Source: Lingula anatina (lineage: Eukaryota > Brachiopoda > Lingulata > Lingulida > Lingulidae). Taken from it: DNA of 64,000 nucleotides. The notes below the pieces were generated by a model that was not told where the DNA came from, searched no databases, and was given only the letters and a program-made list of their open reading frames with translations. Positions 24,247 through 36,366 of the stretch are shown in pieces; position 1 is the stretch's first letter, and each line of letters begins with the position of its first letter. Where the stretch lies: positions 439,870-503,869 of the forward strand of contig NW_019773870.1 in the NCBI RefSeq assembly GCF_001039355.2, written 5' to 3'. The position numbers were made by a program, and so were the translations under genes.

Positions 24247-24660
24247 TTATATTGCGTTTTTAATGAACCGAATTATCATTTTAAGTATCTGGTAACTGGT
24301 AATAGAAAGCATCGTTTCAATTTTCAATGTCAGTGAGCGGACCAAAGCATTCATTGTATTTGTTGTCAGGATTTTCTGTAGACTAAAATTCAGTGTGTGC
24401 GTGAACAAACTCTTTCTTGGAGATGAAGCCGTCATTGTCAGTGTCCATGATGTCAAATATTTTATCTGAATGCTCAGAAGGGATGTTGAAACTGTAGAAA
24501 AAGCAGGTTCATCTAGAGACACAAATGTATCTACATCAATATCCATCATTTGAAATCTTAAAGAAAGCATATCAAACCATATTTTTCGGAACTTGCTTTC
24601 TTTCATGCTGATGAGGTGATTTTGCACGAACTCATCCTCAATTTATGTGCCTTTACGTTC
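24247..24660 (-). pseudogene. EF-hand calcium-binding protein pseudogene, unit A
   Basis: The minus strand encodes two calcium loops: DIDVDTFVSLDE in one frame and, after a single-base frameshift, DTDNDGFISKKEF followed by VHAHTEF and a stop. Spacing and loop residues (Asp at 1, 3 and 5, Glu at 12) fit a sarcoplasmic-calcium-binding or calmodulin-like protein. Position 8 of the first loop is Val and the glycine at 6 is replaced by Thr. No intact start or upstream exon is visible. The copy in unit B has a further deletion, so it is probably a relic carried along by the duplication. Confidence 0.6.
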
Positions 24661-24740
24661 TCCTGTCGAATCTTTAGAAATCAAACCTCTCAACTAGGTA
24701 TACGCATTGGTTCCCACAGATATTTGGATTGATCTATCTA

Positions 24741-24866
24741 TCCTGTCAACTAACAGGCTTAAATCTATGTCACGCCTACCGAATCAGCTAGGGGTAAAGA
24801 TAACTACCCCCTAACAGCTATACTAGTCGTGACAGACATTAAAGCCGGTTGGTTGACAGCAATTAG
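24741..24866. repeat. Hairpin-forming MITE-like repeat, unit A
   Basis: Ends TGTCAACTAACAGGCTTAAA and the complement of TAATTGCTGTCAACC bracket an inner inverted pair (GTCACGCCTA with the complement of TAGTCGTGAC, and CTAGGGGTA with TACCCCCTA). The unit B version is 46641-46771. Confidence 0.65.
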
Positions 24867-25279
24867 AATTTCTTCTGAAATACATGTATATACAGTACTG
24901 CACGTTTAAAATAAAATGCATGAATGTATGTACATATTTAAATACTACTGGAGAATGTTGGTATTTTTTTATTGACTTTCGCTGATAATGACATAAGCAT
25001 GTGGAATGTTTGTGCAAAAATAAAATAGGTTTCTAATATGTTTTAGAAAAATATATAATAATATGTTTAAGAAACATTACATGTAAGTACCATTTACATT
25101 ACCAAACAGGCCTACAATTAAAATACGAATCCAACATTTTTTTAGAAAAAAATTAATACATATACCGTCAAGTTTCATGTACTCTGCAGTATCTCTGCCG
25201 GCCACCTCCATATCTTCTGCTGTACAGCAACCACTGCTTACGTCGAAGGCCCTAAATAGGGTGCGCATCTTGCGCTTCC

Positions 25280-26690
25280 AATTAGCCAGTCAGTTGCCGG
25301 TGTGGCAGGAGTGCACGTCCTCGTATCGCAAGTCCGCCCGGACACTAAGTCCTGGGAATGCAAGTCCTAAGGCATGCATTGTTAGGAATGGAAGTCCTAG
25401 GACATACGTTACTAGGATTCAATGTCCGTAGGACGAAGGCTCCCAAGTAGTGCAAGTCCTACGTGTAGTAATACACGTCCTAATGGGACGTGCGTTCCTA
25501 ACATTTTAGTAACGCTTGTCCTATATAGTTTACACCAAGAAATTACATAAATAAATAGAAATAGAAACATACTAGTTTTAAAGATATAATAAACGTTTGC
25601 TTTATTATATTTATATGACATTTTATCTTTATATTTTACAGTGTTTTCCGATAGGCAGTTTATGTGCATTTTTCATCTACATGTAGTAAACGCAAATTTT
25701 GACGTGTTAACGCATATTTTTGGCGCACGCCTCCCTCATTGCACAATATGTATGAGCCTGGTTTGCTCGATATTTTTTTTCACAAAATAAGGCACCATCC
25801 AAAGGCATTTCTTATTTTCATCCTTTGAGGTATGTGTAAAGTGTATATTATTTCATGTCCTTTTCTACTGGGGTGTACCTTTTGTGTTTTGCGTCGAAAT
25901 TCTTATTTTTTCTCCATCTCTCTCTTTTTCAAAACCTTATTCCTAAGAGAAAAATCACTTTACACAAAACGCGGGATCTCCGTTCTTAGATTTTTTTTTC
26001 GGTTTACACTCGCTGAAGTTAAAAAAAATCTCAAACTCGATGGAAATTTGCTCTTGGAAAGTATGGGCTGAGATTTAAGAAAAATCAAGACAGTTTAGAA
26101 ATTGAAAATTTCAATATATGTATATAATAGTATGTAATAACCCTTTGCTATTTTGGTGCTTTGACACTTAAAGGACAAAACAAAAAAAAGTTGTAAATGT
26201 AATTAGCACGGAATTTCAAACACATATTAGACATTAAAAACACCATTAAACAATTTGCTACAAGTAATAAATAGGGGTAAGGGGGGGAGTAAGGTCATGT
26301 CAAAGGTAGGTCTCGAACCCATAGATGCAACAGAAGGATTCATGAATTCTTACCTTGTAGTCTTGCACGCTAACCACTACACAGACGAGCTGAAGTTGCA
26401 AACCTCTCATTTTTTCTCTCATATATGGCTCACAAGAAGGATTTCACATACATTTATAGTTTTATCATTTGACAGGATTATTTGCTAAGGATAGGACTTT
26501 CAAATGGTCGGACTTTTATTACTGTCATAGGTGTAACAGGAATAAAAGTCCGACAGTAATACAAGTCCTACCTACTATAATTATGAGCCAGGAACCTAAG
26601 TCCCTGTAGGACTACTATTCCCAAGTAATGTTAGTCCTACAGAAGGACCTCGGTTCCTGGGGGACTTGGATTACTGTTACACCGGTATTT
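25280..26690 (-). mobile_element. About 1.4-kb non-autonomous element with AGTCC-rich ends and tRNA-like module
   Basis: Both ends (25290-25510 and 26500-26690) are dense in short words of the type AAGTCCTAG and GGAATGNAAGTCC, in both orientations, and the right tip reads TGTTACACCGG. The interior contains the tRNA-like segment 26290-26390. A related, inverted and shorter element is at 37376-38210 in unit B. No protein frame was seen; coordinates are approximate. Confidence 0.6.
26293..26392 (-). other. tRNA-like (SINE-type) polymerase III promoter module
   Basis: Reverse complement shows GTGTAGTGGTTAGCGTGC (A-box-like) and, about 55 bp later, GGGTTCGAGACCTACC (B box). This is the arrangement of a tRNA-derived SINE head. 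A recognisable cloverleaf tRNA is not formed, because the interbox distance and acceptor ends are wrong. Confidence 0.55.
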
Positions 26691-27436
26691 GATAGGCTGA
26701 AGGATTAAAAAAAAATGTTATACCTCTGTCGAATTGGTTGTTGAATCTGATCACATTTGGCTGAAAAAGATAAATAGATTAGATTAACAAACTAACATGC
26801 CTACTCCTGCAGCGAACGTATTCGTATTATCACCATATTTTCTATGACCTCATGTCCTAATTAACTTCGTGTACTTTAAAGTCAAGCGGCGGATTTCAGT
26901 TTTGATCAGTGTTGAATAATTATAACAAAACTATCATCACACTGTAGTGTTACATGTAAGGACCTCCGCCCATGGCGTATCAAATTAATTTAACATGCAT
27001 ATTAAACGAGTGCTTATGACAAATGATTGACACTTATCTGAACCAAATATCAGTACATGTATAATGTTTCAAATATTTTAATGAAGAAATATTGCAGAAT
27101 GTCGTTGAATTATGTCCTGAAAATTGATGTTTGCACAGACACTAGTATTTTCTGCTTAACTCCTTTGTTTTACATATTGCAGGAAAGAAAGTAGGTCGTA
27201 TTTACATTTGTCCAGAAATGTGACAATGTTTAGTATCAAGCCATCTTCTACCCCATATACCATGTAGATTATAAGGTACGTGTCCCTCGATATCGTTTCA
27301 GACCATTTCCATAATCGAGTGTAAATAATGTTTATATATTTTGTTTAAAATATTCTAAAATAATAAATATTAAAGGCCGTTAACCACACGAAATGTGTCA
27401 ATTTTTGCTAGGTCGACAATAAAAAGCATAACAGCA

Positions 27437-27970
27437 CACACACANCCGCGCGCAGTGGCACATCACTTGGCAGAAAAGAAATACCAATATTCGCAGTTTA
27501 CATTGGTAAAATTGTTGAACTGAAATGGAATGGGGGCAATGCAATTAATTGTTTGGTCCCATTTCATATTTCTCTACACAGCCGACACCTAGCCCGACAC
27601 ATGTACTCATTTAAGATACATAAGTTAGAACCATTCGACTTTCTATCAGGATTTTCCAACTCTAAGACAAAAATAACACTGTTTTGGATGGCATATCTAC
27701 TTTAACTGTGTTGCAATAAGAGCTATATGAAAATCGAGATTCTAATGAATAGATGGCATGCTTGCAATCACCCATGTGAATAGTTGTCGTGAGAATTACA
27801 AGAGAATTGCAAGAGCTTTGGCTGGCACATTCTCTAGCCATGCTCTAATGCCGTGGTTTCTCACTGCAGGAAGAAAGGAAATACAAAAGGTTATTAAATA
27901 CAGGCTTTCATAAACAAGAGACCACCAAAACATCTTTTCAGAAATCTCAATTAAAAAATTCTTTTGGAAT
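27437..27970 (+). repeat. Start of tandem unit B: copy of the 8.6-9.3 kb segment
   Basis: Begins in a (CA)n remnant with one undetermined base (27445) and matches 8630-9310. The block near 27765-27875 is the second copy of the conserved CGTGAGAATTACAAGAG segment. Confidence 0.65.
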
Positions 27971-28129
27971 TCTATCGGGCGTCTTGTAGAAGACTCTCTA
28001 AGATATATGTCTCTTAGGGCCTAATAGGATTTTTGCCAATTACCTATAGGTCCATAGTGAGGAAAGGGACATGTTAGTCTGCTATTTAAAAATTGATTCA
28101 CCATTTAACATCTTTCAGAATTGTTTTTG

Positions 28130-29465
28130 GATTTTTAATCATCATCATCATCATCATCTTTCATAGCCTAAATTGTTCCACTGTTGGACAAAAGCCTCTG
28201 CATGCTTCATCCAGCGTATTTTGTCTTGGGCTCCACAATTCCAGTTTTTTTTTTTTTTTTCAGTATTCGTCTAATTCATCAATCCATCTCTTACGAGGCT
28301 TCCCTTGTTTCCTATATTTATATCTTGGTGTCCATTCTGTCACCCTTATTGTCCATCTGCCATCTTTGATTCTACTGATATGTCCTTCCATCTCCATTTC
28401 ATCTCTTTAACTATAAGAAGCACATCCTTCACTTTGATCTGTTCTCTTGTGCACTTGATGGCCATCCTATCTCATACTCTAAGGTTTAACAAAATTCTTT
28501 CTAACTTTTTACATGCCGTTAATAGATTTTGTTCCATGGATGCATTATTTGTCCGTCTCTAAATTATAGGTCACAGATGGCATTGAACATTTTCCTTTTC
28601 AGACAGGTAGGGGGACTGCTTTTTAATATATCTTCGTGCTTTGTTAACGCTACCCATCCTGCGTTTATTCTTCTTTGGATTTCTTCATCCAGAGTTTTGT
28701 CGCTGAGGCTGAAACGTTGCCCAAGTTATACCTGTACATACTCTTCTATTGCATTTATCTCATTTCTCCTATTACTTTAGTCTTGCTGGTATTATGTTTA
28801 ACCCACACCTGAGGCTTACATCTGCTACGGTCTCTAGTGTTGTCTGAAGATCGTTTGGGTCATCTGCTACCACTATGATGTCACCTGCAAACATGAGGTG
28901 GTTGAGCCTGGTTGTCTTCATAAAATTTTCTTCAGCTGGTTGACAATATGCATGTGATCTGTTCTGAAACCTGCATATCCTTTTGGCTGTGCTAATTAAT
29001 TCAGGCTTTTGTTAGCCTTTGAGACAAAAATCTTGGTATAAATCTTATACAGGTTTGATAATAAGCAGATGGGTCTGTAAGTCTTTATGTTTTTTCTGTT
29101 ACGCCTTATGATCATATTTGCATTCTTCCATCCTTCCTGACATTGATCCGAATCACTCCCAAGACAGCTCTGAGGTCAATACCGATGTTTAGTCTGTTCA
29201 GTACTTTCTCGTCAGTCAATATGTTTGGTCTGTTTGTCATGATGTAATCAATTTCATTATTTTATTTAGCGTCTGGACTTTCCCATGTCCATCCTCTTAT
29301 ATTTTTCTTTCTGTAGAAGGTGTTCATGATCTTAATCTTGTTTGCCATGGCCCATTCTATCAACATTTCCCTCCCCCATTCCTTTCTCCACTACCAACAT
29401 TCCTTGTGGTAATGCTCTTGTTTATTAACTTGTTTATTAACCCTAACTTGTCATGAAAGTCACCC
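28130..29465 (-). pseudogene. RTE-type LINE relic, unit B copy (more complete)
   Basis: On the minus strand, from high to low coordinates, broken frames give an AP-endonuclease end (KIMNTFYRKKNI-like, then GWTWESPDAK and EIDYI-like words near 29250-29340), an RT segment (TYRPICLLSNLYKIYTKI near 29060), a degenerate catalytic box HLMFAGDIIVVADD near 28880 where FADD is expected, and the RTE C-terminus down to a (GAT)n tail at about 28138-28157. The order and tail identify an RTE-clade LINE. It has many stops and is dead. Confidence 0.85.
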
Positions 29466-29469
29466 ATAA

Positions 29470-29694
29470 CGCAATATAGACATAATGGCCGATTATAGTT
29501 ATTTAATATTTTGTGTCTGGTTGCAAGTCAGCTGTATAGATAAGCGTGAAATGGGAATAGACAGTTAATTGCATTTGCCCTCATTTCTGTTCAGTTAGTG
29601 TTTTGTTTTTCATCAGTTTCACTTCATTTTAAGGATGAAATGGGGATATTGGTAAACGTTTATTAGGATATGAGTCACTGTGTCTTCGTGCGTT

Positions 29695-29744
<50 letters not shown>

Positions 29745-30944
29745 GTGGTGAGAGGTGACGGTAATTGTCATTTCAACCAAACTAAGATCCGACAATAACT
29801 ACAATAATAAAAATAATTATCTATGATGGTGGTTTGGTTGACGTGGGAAAGGTTCGTATTCTTCTGAAATTGACTATAGAACAGGCCTTAAAACAATGGT
29901 TGAGAACATCCTTCTGCCCATGAACCCTTTACCAGGGCCACAGATTAATAAGGTGTACATTTTGACGGAAGATTGTGTCAGGAATAAGCCAAAGACATAT
30001 CTGTGAATATCTGGTGACAATCAATCTGTGACCATATTAGGGGGTATCCCCCAAGAAATTTAATTTGCCATTCAATTTTTAGTTTCGAGATTGTTTTGAA
30101 GCTTCTGAAAATAGGTCCACCTATTTGCTAACAGACGCCGGATGGATGGTGCTGTCGAGTTGCGTTAGCAGTCTCAAATATTGGTCAAGTACCTTCAACC
30201 GATTTTGCAACAGCAGTAGATGGATCTTTGGTAGTGGGTTCCAGGGTCCAAATCGGAAGATCAAAAGAACCACCCACAGGTCTCTATAGGGATTTTATCA
30301 AACGGCCTTCAGATCTAGTATATGTGTCTCATTGGACCCAGTGGGATTTTGGCCAGTTTCCTATAGGTCCTACAGTGGGTAAAGGCTTATGTTCCCGCAC
30401 GAAAATGCAGTAGTATCGAAGTAGCAAAGAAGCATTAACGCAGCAGTGGTGTGGAGCACATTTGCAGTAGAAATGCAGCATAGCCTACTGCAATTCTACT
30501 CCAAAAAGTACATAGGTTTGTACAGAGAGGAGCATTAATACAGTAGATTAGCAGCATGATAGAAGCATGTTTCAAATATGCTTATTAGCTCCCAAATCGA
30601 AGCAGATTTGAGGCATGTTTGCAGTACGTATGATTGCATTAGTCTACTGCGCTGTAGTATCTACTGCGTTTTCGTGCGGGTTGCCCTAATTGAGTTACCA
30701 CATAATCTCAATTAGATTTTTGTTGGGATTTTGTCCTCATGTATTCATAATAGCTGATTGAAATAATGTTGAATATTTTGTGTCAGCTAGGCCACAAGTC
30801 AGCTGTGATGAGAATTGTGAAATGGGACTAAACAATTAAGTGCATTTGCCTTCATTCCCGTTCAATCGCTGTAATGTTTCACCTATCTATAATGGTAAAC
30901 TGCGAATATTGGTAAATGTTTTATTTCAATATATGGACCACTGT

Positions 30945-30991
<47 letters not shown>

Positions 30992-31202
30992 GAGGGTGGT
31001 TGTCGTGCTTGAGTTAGACAAACTAATGAGAGAGTGGGAAGAAGGAAAAAGATGGGCGATTGCCAGCTAAACTACATTTTTATGAACGTGATGCCCTCAT
31101 TCTGGTGGATTTTTATTCTAATAGTTTCACTTGTCATCTTCCGTGGTAGATAACCTATACAGATAAATATTTGCATTCGACATGTTTAATATGTGTTGTC
31201 AC

Positions 31203-31247
<45 letters not shown>

Positions 31248-31480
31248 GTGTGAGAATGATGTGCGAAAATTAGAGAGCGGTGATTGGTAGCTAGGTGAAG
31301 TGATGAGAGAGAGAAAGAGAGCAAGAGAAAGAAGGAGATTATAAAGAAACCGAATCAACCCAATCCGACAATAATGAGATGCAGAAAGAGCGTATCAGAT
31401 GCACTGATTATTTTGCCATCGTTACTCTACATAGTGTTCCATAAAAATGTATTTAATCCAAGCAGAATGGCTTAACCCTT
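29470..31480. repeat. Dispersed repeat family R, unit B copies
   Basis: Matches 10346-12000 with many differences; (GA)n at 29703-29741 and 31206-31242 and (GT)n at 30948-30985 replace or extend the unit A microsatellites. A 287-bp MITE (30394-30680) splits it. No gene was seen. Confidence 0.7.
30394..30680 (-). mobile_element. 287-bp MITE, post-duplication insertion
   Basis: Near-perfect terminal inverted repeats: CCCGCACGAAAATGCAGTAG at the left and CTACTGCGTTTTCGTGCGGG at the right. The empty site is visible in unit A at about 11257 (ATGTTCGCCTAATT). Its better-preserved ends, compared with 13333-13615, suggest recent activity. No coding capacity. Confidence 0.85.
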
Positions 31481-31574
31481 GGCCAAAACAAGTAGTGTAA
31501 TGTATATGACTAATTTGCACAGAGCTATACCGTTAACAGTGACATACTAGTGTATGGTTATATTAAGAATGGTT

Positions 31575-31702
31575 GTGATTGGATAGTTTTATTTGAGTCA
31601 CCTCCGTTTCCATAGAGACATTGATAGTGACAATATATCCGTGGGCGAAGCCTGTTCTAGGACGTCTCATTGCTGGATCAGATATCAGGCCGAACAAGCA
31701 AG
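31575..31702 (+). promoter_or_regulatory. Putative leader exon of receptor B, donor at 31703
   Basis: Near-identical to 12145-12275 with the GTAAGT donor kept. The likely partner acceptor is at 33140 (CTGCAG), matching 13718 in unit A. A one-base insertion near 31622 breaks the upstream part of the open frame, which favours a non-coding leader. Confidence 0.5.
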
Positions 31703-32754
31703 GTAAGTTGTATCTGCATTCTTTTCATAAGTACAATGTCCAATTTACATTTACAATCAGGATCACATCATGAGCAGAAATATCATCCAGTTTTCTGTGC
31801 ACCTTAATACATATGTGTGACTTTACTATTATCAAATGTCTACATTGTAGTTATTTTGTTACGCTTTATTGTCAATTATATAGAGTTAAGTGAGATAGCT
31901 CACCTACAGCATACATTGTAAAGGGCCCTTACTTCATGGCTCCCCAGCAAACTGTATTGGAAGACAGAGGCGAATATTTTACAATGATATAAATTAAGTT
32001 AGAAGGAATGTGTATATATCTGTTGTAAACTTATCAAAGTAAGAATGACATTAAAATAATTAATTATTAAATGTTAAATATATAAAGTCTAAAATCCATT
32101 TAAATGTTAAGTAAACTCTACAAAGTAATCAATAATACTGTGATATAAAATATGAAATGAATTGATATTTAATAAAAAGTTTTTAAAAAATGTAATGATA
32201 TTGATTAATGGATGTTATCATTTTAATGGGTCTGTTCATTAGGTTCATTGGTACCTTTGGCGACATGAATTATTATATATTTGTGGATTTTTGTCTTATT
32301 TACGTTATTCTGATTTTCAACACAGATTAACAATAGCTTAAGGTTCCGATTAACAGGGTGGCTATCTTCTTAACCAGCCAAGATATGCCAACATGTTGCA
32401 TATCGATAGAAAGCTTATTTCAACTGATTTTTATTTCATATCCTCATTTAATTATGTAATCGGAACGTAAGGAGATATAACGCTTAATAGGTGATCTCAG
32501 TATGACCTTTATACCCTTAAAACTAGAAGTCCACTACAAATGAACATGTGTAGACATCTTCACTCGATAGCCCTCTTTGGTATCAACAAGAATGGGTGTC
32601 AGATTTTCAATATATGTTGAATTAGCAAAGATATCAAAGTTAACCACTTTATCAGGTCATCAAGACCCCCTAGCCAGAGAAAAACATGCAAAAGTTGAAA
32701 ATGGAGCTGCCAGCCTGGTGTTATACAATCCCAGACACATATTTAATAATGATA

Positions 32755-33037
32755 CCCGCATGAAAACGCAGTAGATACTCCATCGCAGTAGACTCCTGCA
32801 ATCATACTGCAAACATGCTTCAAATCTGCTTCGATTTGGGAGCTAATTAGCAAATTTGAAACATGCTTCTATCAGGCTGCTAATCTACTGCAATAATGCT
32901 CCTCTCTGTACAAACCTATGTACTTTTTGGAGTAGAATTGCAGTAGGCTATACTGCATTTCTACTGCAAATATGCTCTACACCACTACTGCGTTAATGTT
33001 TCTTTGCCACTTCGATACCACTGAATTTTCGTGAGGG
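32755..33037. mobile_element. 283-bp MITE upstream of receptor B
   Basis: The same element and position as 13333-13615, with a few substitutions. Shared presence shows it inserted before the tandem duplication. Confidence 0.75.
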
Positions 33038-33140
33038 GGTGTTTTTGTGAAAATAGTGGCATTGAGTAGAATGAAGTATTATCTACAAATTGACAAGTCA
33101 CTTTTATCCTTAAGTTCCATGATATATCTTCGAACTGCAG

Positions 33141-36100
33141 ATTACCGTTTCGAAGTTTATCAGATGGTAAACGCTGTCGTACGGACACTGTGCAACGACG
33201 AGATTGTTATACGAATTTGTGCGTTTGAAAATGGAAGTGTTTGGCAACATTGCGCTGTTATTGGGTCTGTGTCTCCGTGTTACTGAAGGCGCTGATATTT
33301 ACTTCGGTATGCTCGCTCCGATTGGCACGCCCAACGAGCAAATGTATGGCCCTGTTCAGCTGGCCCTCAACGACATCAACAACCATCCCAAAATGCTGTC
33401 AGGGCACACGCTGCGTCTCGTCATCAAAAACACTTCGGTGAGTGGAGTTAACCCATAATTCATTCTTTTTGGTATATGAATCAAGGAAAAATATAATTTC
33501 AGTCTGTCTGAAGTATTTTTAATCTGTTATTTTCAATGTGAAAGCAGAAAAAAAATGTCAGAAAGTGCACAATTTGAAAAGCTGTAAAACTATTCATTTG
33601 ACATTAGATGTTATAAACAAATATTACTTCAACTTTTAAGTTGTTAAAACATAACTGGACCGGTCGACTTTGTGACGCAAATAAATGTTATTACTCTACA
33701 GGGATTTTTACCCCTTTCACAAGTTTGCTGGTGTTAATTAAAATGGGGCTTCGGGCATGGGGGTTCTGTTGAGATGAGTTTCTCACGTAATAGTACAAAT
33801 ATTTCAATGATTGCAACTTTTAAGTTGTTAGTCTCTCACGGTGAGCCGGCCCAACAATGTTTCCTCGAAAAATAGGGTCTCAGTCGACTAGTCTCGACGC
33901 CATCTTTCAAATGTTTCCATCTGTCTTTAATGTTGTATGTACAATTCACCTTTCTTTAGCACTGTAAATAGTTCATCCATGTATTTCTTGTAGTTTGAAA
34001 GGAACGCTAAGGCACGTAGGTCCGCACTATATAGGCTTTATAGACATGTTTACACTTTATAGGCTTGTTTACCCGCACTATTCAACATTGGTCAAAAAGG
34101 TTGTCCCACCCCCATTCCCACGTACTTTATTTACAAATGATCACCTCACAGCTGTAAATTGTTAGAAATGGTGCTTTTTATTACAGATACCGTGTCTAAC
34201 ATGATTAATGGTTAAAAAAATACAAAATAGTAAAATTTGTAAGAGGTACATGTACCCCCTCAAATCCACTGTTTCACTGTAACTTCTACAGATGTAAAGA
34301 AATCTCTATTCGCCATCAAATGTCACCAAATTCACACACAATTAGCATCAGGGTGTGCTCGATAAAGATCACGTGCCTAACAGCGTGTGCGTCTACCGCT
34401 TACTGCAATTATCTTCTGTAGTCGGCGCGACAAGCCTTCAACACGGGTAACAATTCTGTTATGTGGGATATTGTCCCATTCATCCTAAAGATCGTGGAGG
34501 AATTGGTCAAATTATTTGGGAATTGGTTCTCCTCTGCAATGCACATTCCAATTCATGCCACAGGTGCTCAGTAGGATTAATATCAGGGCTCAAAGACGGT
34601 TATCCGATCCTCAGAGCCCTGTGTTTCTGCAACAAATCGCTTGCCAGAAGAGAGCTGTGAGCAAGTGCGTTGTCACAATGAAGCCAGTAGCATCCCTGAA
34701 GTCACCTCTTGCAAATGGAGTGAGATTTCTGTTGAGAATGTTACAATAAAATGTCCCTGTTACGTTTTGTTCCAAAAGGAACAATGTACTAATACCATGG
34801 GCTTGGAGTGTTCTCCAAATGCGGACTGACCTAACACCTCAGGCAATATTATCCTACACACACCCTTCAAAGAGGCATTTTAACATATCTATGGACCCTC
34901 TTTGACCATCGATGGGATACAAGAAATGTGTATATTTTCACCATTATTTTGTATTTTTTTAAACCATTAATCATTTTAGACACGGTATCTGTAATAAAAA
35001 GCACTATTTCTAAAAATTTACAGCTGTGAGGTGATCATTTGTAAATAAAAGTACATGGAAACAGGGGTGGGACAACCTTTTTGACCAATGTTGTATAGAC
35101 TATACAGGCTTGTTAACACTATATAGGCTTCTTTACAGGTGACATTATTGCAGTAGCTACTTAGTAGTTCCCTTTAAAAGAAATCAATCCACTGATAATT
35201 AAGCCATTGTTTTCTTCTATCTGAAGGTGCCTGCAAACGAATCTGTATATCATGTTGGAAACGCCGTGGCCAAGCTCCAAGATCTGATGACGTCAAAAAC
35301 AGACCCACCTGTCATGGCACTGCTCCATTACGGCAGCATCACTGAGACGGATGTGATAGGAGAGATCACGGGGAAACTGAAAATGATACAGGTATGATTC
35401 ACTTAAACAAAATGTAAACATACTTTAAATAAAAGATTCAAATCAGTGTCCCAATTTGTGCGGTCAATTTTAAAAAGTATTTAATCTTTCATATTGATTT
35501 GGATGTGGAACTCGAGTTAGGTTTACCCTCTGATAACAGGTATAATAGTACAAAATTAAAGGATCAGCGGTACAATGATTCTGTAGCAGACTTCTAGAGC
35601 GCACACTGTGGTCAGGGGGTAGGCTAAATGAATGATACTCAATGCTTCCGTCATAGACCGCATTCACAACGATTTTAGCCAGGCTTTACCATTCTGGGTC
35701 TAAATATGGCGGACGTACATGAAAGGAAATGCCGCCTAATCTTTTAATAGTCTCTCCGCCTCTCACACGCCTCCCCACACGTCGTCCCTGCGGGGTACAG
35801 TAATTAAATCTCCGCTCCGTTCGCCATGTGGAAGCTACCTGAGAAATATTAAGTTGACTACGGTTTCCATGAGAGTGATGTAACACTATACTGTACATGA
35901 GAGGGTGAGATATGCGAATGTGGCCATTCACAACGATTTGAGCCAGACTTTANNNNNNNNNNNNNNNNNNNNNNNNNNNNNNNNNNNNNNNNNNNNNNNN
36001 NNNNNNNNNNNNNNNNNNNNNNNNNNNNNNNNNNNNNNNNNNNNNNNNNNNNNNNNNNNNNNNNNNNNNNNNNNNNNNNNNNNNNNNNNNNNNNNNNNNN

Positions 36101-36334
36101 NNNNNNNNNNNNNNNNNNNNNNNNNNNNNNNNNNNNNNNNNNNNNNNNNNNNNNNNNNNNNNNNNNNNNNNNNNNNNNNNNNNNNNNNNNNNNNNNNNNN
36201 NNNNNNNNNNNNNNNNNNNNNNNNNNNNNNNNNNNNNNNNNNNNNNNNNNNNNNNNNNNNNNNNNNNNNNNNNNNNNNNNNNNNNNNNNNNNNNNNNNNN
36301 NNNNNNNNNNNNNNNNNNNNNNNNNNNNNNNNNN

Positions 36335-36366
<32 letters not shown>

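Noticed and set aside
26293-26392. Functional tRNA gene
   Set aside because: A- and B-box words are present, but acceptor-stem pairing and arm spacing are not tRNA-like, and it lies in a repeated element; called a SINE-type module.
28093-28780. Several plus-strand open frames rich in Ser/Leu/Phe
   Set aside because: Same shadow effect over the unit B RTE relic.
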